Assembly (NCBI GenBank): GCA_047635255.1
Contig: JBLIIR010000063.1
Location: 1 to 5,960, forward strand
Direction: 5' to 3'
Length of the DNA: 5,960 bases
From: Porticoccus sp047635255
GTDB taxonomy: Bacteria > Pseudomonadota > Gammaproteobacteria > Pseudomonadales > Porticoccaceae
Below are positions 1-5,164 of the stretch, piece after piece. Numbering within the stretch: position 1 is the first letter of the stretch; each line of letters begins with the position of its first letter. The position numbers were made by a program, and so were the translations under genes. The notes under the pieces were generated by a model that made no database searches, was not told the DNA's origin, and worked only from the letters and a program-made list of their open reading frames with translations.

Positions 1-135
1 GAAAAAGGCGGCCGTATTGTAAATGGACAGGGAGCTGATACCGATGTTTTGGTTGCTAGTGTTAGAGCTTACCTGCATGCGCTTAATTTAATACAAAATC
101 CAGATCGTTTGCATCCCCAGCTAGATAGCATTTAG
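1..135 (+). CDS. leuA: 2-isopropylmalate synthase, C-terminal end (partial)
   Basis: Reading frame 1 is open from the first base to the TAG at 133-135 and gives the last 44 residues of a LeuA-type enzyme. The recognisable part is GRIVNGQGADTDVLVAS followed by VRAYLHALN. This is the conserved end of the C-terminal regulatory (leucine-binding, dimerisation) domain of class I LeuA proteins. The enzyme condenses acetyl-CoA with 2-ketoisovalerate in the first committed step of leucine synthesis in the cytoplasm and is usually inhibited by leucine through this domain. The catalytic TIM barrel lies upstream of the window, so its integrity cannot be judged. The stop codon is fused to a G-run that probably serves the next gene, so transcription may continue into holD. 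Identification rests on a short but distinctive stretch. Confidence 0.85.
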   Translation, partial: EKGGRIVNGQGADTDVLVASVRAYLHALNLIQNPDRLHPQLDSI

Positions 136-141
136 GGGGGG
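134..141 (+). promoter_or_regulatory. G-rich ribosome binding site of the holD-like gene, overlapping the leuA stop
   Basis: An A followed by seven Gs begins inside the leuA TAG stop and ends two bases before the ATG at 144. AGGGGG at 134-139 can pair with the anti-Shine-Dalgarno sequence using one G-U pair, leaving four bases to the start. It supports the ATG at 144 as the start and would allow ribosomes ending leuA to reinitiate. A seven-G run is notable in such AT-rich sequence. Confidence 0.5.
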
Positions 142-143
142 TT

Positions 144-743
144 ATGAATACAGAGCTACGCAACTGGTATCTTTCTAGTTTAGGTGTAACGCAGTATTTA
201 TCTAGAACAGAGCCGACTGACGCACCGAAAACAATCCCAAAAAAATATATAACGCCAACAGGTAACATAAATGCAGCATTTGCTGCGCCCTTGAGTTTTA
301 GGCTAGCATGCTGGCAACCCTGCGATGAGCTTTTGATTTTTAACGAATTAGATGCCGGCGCTGAACCAAGCGATGATCAGTGTCAATTACTTGCTAACAT
401 TTTGCGTAGCATGGGATTCGTTGCTGGCGATTTACCGCGTGCTGAGCTAATTGACTGGCCTGTCGAGAGTGACGACCTTCAAGATAAATCTGATGCTCGT
501 AAAATGATGTCAGCTTTTGTTGATGCTCGCATCAGCAAAATTAGTGTGCTGCTTATGGGGAAAATAGCGTTTGAGTTACTCTCCTCTACAGAAGAGCCTT
601 ATGCGGATACTGTAGGTAAAGCTATAAAAATAAAAGATGTAGTGGACACTTTTGTTGTTAGAAGTCTGCAAGAAATTTTAAAGGACCCTTCGTCGAAGTT
701 AGAAGTATGGGAAACCATTCAGTCCCTAGTAAAGAGAAATTAA
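144..743 (+). CDS. holD: DNA polymerase III psi subunit, divergent (HolD-like)
   Basis: Probable psi subunit of the DNA polymerase III clamp loader, which links chi (and through it SSB) to the DnaX collar. What I see: residues 8-18 (WYLSSLGVTQY) line up with the E. coli HolD N-terminus (WQLQQLGITQW), the peptide known to bind DnaX. DELLIFNEL (61-69) fits the next beta-strand. A helix at 80-92 followed by the aspartate- and proline-containing segment at 95-107 resembles the middle of HolD. SLQEILKDPSSKLEVWETIQ (174-193) matches the HolD C-terminal pattern (L..L..NP..R..LWQQI). Context agrees: rimI follows at once, as in E. coli, and pseudomonads also encode a longer, divergent psi. At 199 residues it is longer than the 137-residue E. 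coli protein, with extra sequence around 20-55 and 105-135. The ATG is chosen because the DnaX-binding peptide starts there and a G-rich ribosome binding site precedes it. Confidence 0.75.
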   Translation: MNTELRNWYLSSLGVTQYLSRTEPTDAPKTIPKKYITPTGNINAAFAAPLSFRLACWQPCDELLIFNELDAGAEPSDDQCQLLANILRSMGFVAGDLPRAELIDWPVESDDLQDKSDARKMMSAFVDARISKISVLLMGKIAFELLSSTEEPYADTVGKAIKIKDVVDTFVVRSLQEILKDPSSKLEVWETIQSLVKRN

Positions 744-754
744 ATAACTGCTAA

Positions 755-1210
755 GTGCATACTGTGATAATAAATCGTTTAAATATACGTCCTATGGCGC
801 TCTCTGATGTGGTTGATATTACTCAGATTGAACAAAAAGCTATGCCTCATCCTTGGCGGAAAAGTCAGTTCATTGATAGCTATGAGAAACATCATTGTTT
901 GGCTCTTACTTTAGATGGCCATGTTATAGGCTATACGATTTACAATATTGTTGTTGATGAAGCTGAAATTCTTAACATTGCTATTCACCCTGAGCATCAA
1001 AACAAAGGCCACGGACGTTATTTACTCGAGCATTTAATTACTATTGTTTCGGAAAACGCACAAAGATTTTTCCTTGAAGTAAGAGTGAATAATGCTAGTG
1101 CAATTTATTTATATGAAAATATTGGGTTTGTTGAGGTATGCCAAAGAAAGAACTATTACCAGACCGCATTAACATCTGAGGATGCCTTGCTAATGGCTAT
1201 GGAGTTGTAG
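755..1210 (+). CDS. rimI: Ribosomal protein S18-alanine N-acetyltransferase
   Basis: GNAT-family enzyme that transfers acetyl from acetyl-CoA to the N-terminal alanine of ribosomal protein S18. The 151-residue product is close to the E. coli length (148). Visible landmarks are IEQKAMPHPW (25-34, like IEQRAHAFPW in E. coli), VDEAEILNIAIHP (67-79), the acetyl-CoA pyrophosphate loop Q82-N-K-G-H-G87, LEVR (107-110), NNASAIYLYENIGF (112-125) and RKNYY (131-135). E108 and Y120 sit where the proposed catalytic base and acid of E. coli RimI (E103, Y115) lie, so the enzyme looks active. The start is uncertain: GTG at 755 is taken, GTG at 764 is equally possible, and neither has a clear Shine-Dalgarno sequence. 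Translation probably depends on coupling to holD, whose stop is 11 bases upstream. The gene ends in TAG, and the next coding region is in the same frame. Confidence 0.93.
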   Translation: MHTVIINRLNIRPMALSDVVDITQIEQKAMPHPWRKSQFIDSYEKHHCLALTLDGHVIGYTIYNIVVDEAEILNIAIHPEHQNKGHGRYLLEHLITIVSENAQRFFLEVRVNNASAIYLYENIGFVEVCQRKNYYQTALTSEDALLMAMEL

Positions 1211-1213
1211 GTT
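1201..1213 (+). promoter_or_regulatory. Candidate ribosome binding site for a non-canonical (ATT) start of the oxygenase
   Basis: GGAG at 1201-1204, within the last codons of rimI, lies nine bases before an in-frame ATT at 1214. A second weaker option is AAGG at 1217-1220, eleven bases before an in-frame ATA at 1232. Either near-cognate codon would restore the whole conserved N-terminus of the oxygenase. Spacing is good for the first pair, but use of ATT or ATA is inference. Confidence 0.3.
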
Positions 1214-1849
1214 ATTAAGGTAAATAAAGATATAAGCGAAAATGGCCGAGATGCTTTATTTGAAGCGATAGCAGGCGACCTCTTTTCAAATGGTTATAGC
1301 GTTCAAACCAGGAGACTGGCATCAGGATTTCTTGCGCAGCTCTCTATGGAGTTAGAATTAACGCCTTCAGTATTATTTGCAAATGCTGGAGTTGGAAGGG
1401 GAGACGATCATGCGATAGATAGATCTGTTCGTACTGATAAGATCTCCTGGATTACCGGCTCCACTGATGGTGAGAAAGAATGGCTTAAGTGGGCGTCATC
1501 GCTGCAAGACTACCTGAATAAGCGATTATTTCTAGGACTGTCTTCATTTGAGAGTCATTTTTCGTATTATGGCAAAGATGGATTTTATGCAAAGCATAAG
1601 GATTCTTTTAGGGGAAAATCAAATAGAATGTTATCAACTGTAGTCTATCTAAACAAAGATTGGATGGCAGGGGATGGAGGAGAATTGCTTATATACGGCC
1701 ATCATTCTGAAGAAATTATAATGAGGGTTGAACCTATTCTTGGCACTGTTGTTATTTTCTTCAGCGAAGATGTTTATCATGAGGTGCTGACCAGCAAGAA
1801 AAGTCGTTTTTCGATAGCTGGATGGTTTCGTTCAGGTCCTTGTTGGTAG
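1214..1849 (+). CDS. 2-oxoglutarate/Fe(II)-dependent oxygenase-like protein with no canonical start
   Basis: Member of the prolyl-4-hydroxylase-like 2OG-Fe(II) oxygenase family found in many gammaproteobacteria; substrate unknown. Numbering from the ATT at 1214 (211 residues), the double-stranded beta-helix shows the iron ligands H128 and D130 (KHKDSFRG), H189 (VYHEVL) and the 2-oxoglutarate-binding R198 (SRFSIAGWFR). LSTVVYLN and GDGGELLIY are also family-typical, so the active site is complete. The N-terminal segment LFEAIAGDLFSNGYSV (codons from 1256) also matches the family, which shows that translation should begin before 1256. Yet there is no ATG, GTG or TTG between the rimI TAG (1208-1210, same frame) and ATG 1346. 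The 1346 start has no ribosome binding site and would cut off about 44 residues, including conserved ones. Possible explanations are an ATT (1214) or ATA (1232) start, readthrough of the rimI amber codon, a mutated start codon, or a sequence error. The family call is firm; the start and expression are not. Confidence 0.8.
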   Translation: MKVNKDISENGRDALFEAIAGDLFSNGYSVQTRRLASGFLAQLSMELELTPSVLFANAGVGRGDDHAIDRSVRTDKISWITGSTDGEKEWLKWASSLQDYLNKRLFLGLSSFESHFSYYGKDGFYAKHKDSFRGKSNRMLSTVVYLNKDWMAGDGGELLIYGHHSEEIIMRVEPILGTVVIFFSEDVYHEVLTSKKSRFSIAGWFRSGPCW

Positions 1850-1917
1850 TCATTGCTGCCAAAATATTGCCAAATTTTCACAAAGGATTTTTATACCTGC
1901 TATTTTAAGATGCAGTT

Positions 1918-1936
1918 CAAGGACGCTAGTTCCTTG
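1918..1936 (+). other. Small hairpin in the gap before prfC
   Basis: CAAGGA (1918-1923) and TCCTTG (1931-1936) are perfect inverted repeats around a seven-base loop, about 70 bases after the oxygenase stop and about 100 bases before prfC. There is no T-run after it, so it is not a typical intrinsic terminator. It may be a weak attenuating or transcript-end structure, or chance. The rest of the 1850-2033 gap is AT-rich with no convincing sigma70 promoter. Confidence 0.25.
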
Positions 1937-2033
1937 GTAATCTGTGTATAACTTTAAGCCATTGCATTGGTAGCTTTCAAAGCCGCATTAATTTTTTATA
2001 GACGTTTATTTTTACATCAAAGGAAAATAGAGA

Positions 2034-3620
2034 ATGTCACCAAGTTTAATTTCTGAAGAGGTGAGACTAAGAAGAACTTTTGCGATAATTTCGCACCCTG
2101 ATGCAGGTAAAACCACCATTACCGAAAAACTTTTATTATTTGGAAATCTGATCCAAGTTGCTGGAACAGTAAAAAGTAGAAAAAGCGATAGGCATGCAAC
2201 CTCTGACTGGATGCAGATGGAGAAAGATCGGGGTATTTCTGTGACATCTTCCGTCATGCAGTTTCCTTATAAAGGCCGCATAGTCAACTTACTGGACACC
2301 CCGGGACATGAAGATTTTTCTGAAGACACCTATCGTACCCTAACAGCGGTAGACTCAGCATTAATGGTTATTGATGGTGCAAAAGGCGTAGAGCAGCGTA
2401 CGATCAAGTTGATGAATGTATGTCGACTAAGAGATACACCAATAATAGCCTTTATAAACAAGATGGATCGTGAAATACGCGACCCGATTGACCTTTTAGA
2501 TGAGATAGAGGCGGTGCTAAAGATCAGCTGTGTTCCAATTAATTGGCCTATTGGTTGTGGCAAAGATTTTAAGGGTGTGTACAGTCTTCATACAGATACA
2601 ATACATGTTTTCCAGCAAGGCCAAGGAAGTATTATTCCTGAAGATTTGAGGATAAAAGGCCTTTATTCGGATGAAGCAAGTGAGTTTTTGGGTTACTTGG
2701 CTATAAGTGTCAGGGAGGAGATAGAGCTTGTGAAGGGCGCCACAAACTCTTTTGATATGGAAATGTTTTTGAATGGACAGTTAGCCCCTGTATTTTTTGG
2801 TACAGCATTGGCTAATTTTGGCATAAGAGAAATGCTAGATAGTTTTGTAGACTTAGCTCCGCCCCCGCAATTTAGGGCTGCAATAGAAAGAAATGTAGCT
2901 GCGAGCGAGGAAGAATTTTCTGGGTTTGTTTTTAAGATACAAGCCAATATGGACCCAAAACACCGAGACCGAATAGCTTTTATGCGTATTTGCTCAGGCA
3001 GATATATCAAAGGAATGAAGATTCGTCATGTTAGGCAGAGAAAAGATTTGCGTATTTCCGATGCTGTTGGTTTTAAAGCGGGAGAGAGAGTGCCACTAGA
3101 TGAAGCGGTGGCTGGAGATATTATTGGGATACATAATCACGGCACTATCCAGATAGGCGATACATTTACCACTGGGGAGAACATCCAATTTACCGGTATT
3201 CCCTATTTTTCTCCAGAGCTATTCAGACGCATCCGACTGCGTGATCCATTGAAAATGAAACAATTACAGAAAGGTATCAAGCAGTTATCTGAGGAAGGCA
3301 GTACCCAGGTTTTTTTCCCGCTAAACAATAATGACATTATTGTTGGTGCGGTAGGACAACTGCAATTTGATGTGGTTACCTTCCGGCTCAAAGATGAGTA
3401 TGGCGTAGAAGCAGTTTATGAGCCAGTAAATGTGCATACGGCCCGATGGATAGAGGCTGACGATGTTAGAAAAATAGAAGAAATAAAGCGAAAAGTGCCA
3501 GATGGTGTGGCGTTAGATGGCGGCGGCCATTTAACCTACCTTGCATCTACTAGAGTTAACTTGTCTCTAACAGAGGAGAGATACCCAGATCTTAGATTCA
3601 GCGCCACAAGAGAGATCTGA
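2034..3620 (+). CDS. prfC: Peptide chain release factor 3 (GTPase)
   Basis: RF3 is a cytoplasmic translational GTPase that removes RF1 or RF2 from the ribosome after peptide release. The 528-residue product is almost exactly the E. coli length (529). The G-domain is complete: G1 at HPDAGKTT (21-28), the RF3-typical DWMQMEKDRGISVTSSVMQF region with switch I RGIS (66-69), G3 DTPGH (88-92) and G4 NKMD (142-145). INWPIGCGKDFKGVY follows as in other RF3 proteins. Domain II contains MDPKHRDRIAFMRICSGRY and domain III PLNNNDIIVGAVGQLQFDVV. The end, RYPDLRFSATREI, matches the normal C-terminus. The ATG at 2034 is preceded by AAAGGA (2018-2023) at ten bases' distance. The 184-base gap upstream suggests its own promoter, though I see no good match. 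In E. coli prfC also lies downstream of holD-rimI with one gene between. No lesions seen. Confidence 0.98.
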   Translation: MSPSLISEEVRLRRTFAIISHPDAGKTTITEKLLLFGNLIQVAGTVKSRKSDRHATSDWMQMEKDRGISVTSSVMQFPYKGRIVNLLDTPGHEDFSEDTYRTLTAVDSALMVIDGAKGVEQRTIKLMNVCRLRDTPIIAFINKMDREIRDPIDLLDEIEAVLKISCVPINWPIGCGKDFKGVYSLHTDTIHVFQQGQGSIIPEDLRIKGLYSDEASEFLGYLAISVREEIELVKGATNSFDMEMFLNGQLAPVFFGTALANFGIREMLDSFVDLAPPPQFRAAIERNVAASEEEFSGFVFKIQANMDPKHRDRIAFMRICSGRYIKGMKIRHVRQRKDLRISDAVGFKAGERVPLDEAVAGDIIGIHNHGTIQIGDTFTTGENIQFTGIPYFSPELFRRIRLRDPLKMKQLQKGIKQLSEEGSTQVFFPLNNNDIIVGAVGQLQFDVVTFRLKDEYGVEAVYEPVNVHTARWIEADDVRKIEEIKRKVPDGVALDGGGHLTYLASTRVNLSLTEERYPDLRFSATREI

Positions 3621-3743
3621 TACGCGTACAGCAATAATTATCTCTTTCAGTGGCAATAGGTTGAAAACTAAATTATGGTCAAAACATATCTTTTATTGTA
3701 AATTTTATTACTGTTTTTAAATAATCAACGGATTTTTTAGCCC

Positions 3744-4067
3744 TTGCTGACTTTGATCACTACTTTCATTTTTGTGCTAATAGTCGTTCTAATTTTTTTA
3801 CGAACCGGACCTCCTGTGTATCGCCTAGAGAAGGAAAACGTTGTTGAGCTATTAAGTTTAGTTTTAAATGGTAATGCTACCACTAATGATTGGGAGGTGT
3901 TTCTTGGGCTTCCGATTAGGCATGATGCAATACTAGAAAATATTCGCTTGCGCTGCCAGGTTATAAATAAAGTGGAGGGCACGAATCATCCGGGCAATCT
4001 TCTTACAGAGAAGGGAGTCAAAGAAATACGAAAACTACTAATAGAACTATTGGAAACAGACGCATGA
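3744..4067 (+). CDS. Conserved small single-pass membrane protein (function unknown)
   Basis: A 107-residue protein with one hydrophobic N-terminal helix (residues 2-19) followed by R20. By the positive-inside rule the rest should be cytoplasmic. The soluble part has a recognisable pattern: ENVVELLSLVLNG (31-43), DWEVFLGLPIRHDAILENIRLRC (49-71) and LLTEKGVKEIRKLLIELL (86-103). I recall this arrangement from uncharacterised gammaproteobacterial proteins but know no function. The start is TTG at 3744: an in-frame TAG lies at 3738-3740, no ATG exists before or within the membrane helix, and CGGA at 3729-3732 is a weak ribosome binding site eleven bases upstream; TTG 3753 is an alternative. The stop overlaps the next gene (ATGA at 4064-4067), so the two are probably co-translated and may act together. 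The 123 bases between prfC and this gene are very AT-rich, which fits a promoter, but no clear -35/-10 pair stands out. Confidence 0.8.
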   Translation: MLTLITTFIFVLIVVLIFLRTGPPVYRLEKENVVELLSLVLNGNATTNDWEVFLGLPIRHDAILENIRLRCQVINKVEGTNHPGNLLTEKGVKEIRKLLIELLETDA

Positions 4068-5107
4068 AAGAATCCTCACCATTTGCAAAAGGCCTTGTAA
4101 CTGCTGCTGCTTTTGTTGTAGTGGTTGCCGGAATTAAAATGGCAGAAACGTTATTAGTGCCTTTTTTTCTATCAGTATTTATAGCCCTCATTTTTTCCCC
4201 CTTGTTGGCTTGGCTTAAAGCAAAAAAAGTACCAGGCGGACTGTCTATTTGTTTAATTGTGGGTTGTGTATTCTTGGTGAGCTGGTTGATTGGGGCACTG
4301 GTAGGATCATCTGTGGGTGATTTTCGAAAAAATTTACCAGGATATGAGCACAGGCTTCAAGAGATGAGTGCTGTATTACTGCACTGGTTAGGCGGTCTTG
4401 GCATAACACTTGATGCTGGGCAGATGCGAGGAATCTTTAATCCTGGTGCTATTATGCAGATTGTAGGCAATACATTGACATCTTTTGGAAATGTACTGAC
4501 CAATACTTTTATGATTTTGTTGACTGTGATTTTTATACTGGCCGAAGAGGTTGGGTTTAGCGAAAAACTGCAACTTGCAAGAAACTCTAATGCATCAGTC
4601 AATGACGGGTTATCTCGTTTCTTAGATAGCGTACATGACTACTTAGGAATTAAATCACTTTTAAGTTTGCTGACCGGGGGTTTGGTTGCAATTATTTTAT
4701 GGCAATTTGGCGTTGATTACCCTGTTATGTGGGGGCTGATTGCATTCTTGCTGAATTTTATTCCTACAGTTGGGTCTATTATTGCGGCGATTCCGGCAAT
4801 TTTACTAACTCTAATACAGCTGGGACCGTTGACAGCTGGGCTGGTAGCTGCAAGTTATCTGGCAATTAACATCCTGATTGGCAATGTGCTGGAACCAAAA
4901 CTGATGGGCAGGGGGCTCAACTTGTCACCTTTAGTTGTATTTTTATCATTGGTTTTCTGGGGGTGGATTTTAGGTCCTGTCGGAATGCTGCTCTCAATAC
5001 CTCTGACAGTTATGATAAAAATTGCTCTCGAAAATGACCAAAATACCCGCTGGATAGGCTTAATGCTAGGCGCTGGTAGTCCATCAATCACAGGGAGGTT
5101 AGATTAA
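4064..5107 (+). CDS. AI-2E (PerM/TqsA) family membrane transporter
   Basis: Inner-membrane protein of 347 residues, a normal length for the family. The layout is typical: two or three N-terminal helices (about 12-50 and 60-84), an amphipathic linker (about 86-140) and further helices (about 145-160, 198-215, 221-250, 255-275, 286-320). Family signatures are YLGIKSLLSLLTG (193-205), NFIPTVGSIIAAIPA (231-245) and EPKLMGRGLNLSPL (277-290) followed by the helix pair ending in GPVGMLLSIPLT (304-315). Characterised relatives include E. coli TqsA, linked to autoinducer-2 export, and Na+/H+ antiporters in other bacteria, so the substrate cannot be assigned from sequence. The ATG overlaps the stop of the preceding membrane protein by four bases, and GGAA (4052-4055) is eight bases upstream, indicating translational coupling. 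It converges with the broken selO; no clear terminator is visible in the 57 bases between them. Confidence 0.92.
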   Translation: MKESSPFAKGLVTAAAFVVVVAGIKMAETLLVPFFLSVFIALIFSPLLAWLKAKKVPGGLSICLIVGCVFLVSWLIGALVGSSVGDFRKNLPGYEHRLQEMSAVLLHWLGGLGITLDAGQMRGIFNPGAIMQIVGNTLTSFGNVLTNTFMILLTVIFILAEEVGFSEKLQLARNSNASVNDGLSRFLDSVHDYLGIKSLLSLLTGGLVAIILWQFGVDYPVMWGLIAFLLNFIPTVGSIIAAIPAILLTLIQLGPLTAGLVAASYLAINILIGNVLEPKLMGRGLNLSPLVVFLSLVFWGWILGPVGMLLSIPLTVMIKIALENDQNTRWIGLMLGAGSPSITGRLD

Positions 5108-5164
5108 GTCACCCCGATGATTAGCGTAAATCACCTCTTGTTCGTTTAATGTATTTTTATACTT
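5108..5164. other. Convergent intergenic gap, no clear terminator
   Basis: This 57-base stretch separates the stop of the AI-2E family gene from the remnant C-terminus of selO on the opposite strand. It holds one weak five-base inverted repeat (TGATT 5118-5122, AATCA 5129-5133) without a proper T-run. I see no other signal in it. Confidence 0.4.

Noticed and set aside
1975..2002. Possible prfC promoter: TTTCAA (1975-1980), 16 bases, TATAGA (1997-2002)
   Set aside because: The -35 matches only three of six consensus bases; in AT-rich sequence such matches are expected by chance.
2012..3391. Several minus-strand reading frames opposite prfC (for example 2693-3010)
   Set aside because: They lie wholly within a strongly identified gene, have no recognisable protein features, and are shadows of its codon pattern.
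3608..3648. Inverted repeat AGAGAT (3611-3616) / ATCTCT (3640-3645) as a prfC terminator
   Set aside because: It has a long 23-base loop, an AT-rich stem partly inside prfC, and no T-run after it.
3696..3723. Possible promoter for the membrane pair: TTGTAA (3696-3701) and TAAATA (3718-3723)
   Set aside because: The -10 fits poorly at every acceptable spacing, and the AT-rich background makes it unconvincing.
5118..5133. TGATT/AATCA hairpin as a bidirectional terminator between the convergent genes
   Set aside because: A five-base AT-rich stem without a following T-run is too weak to call.
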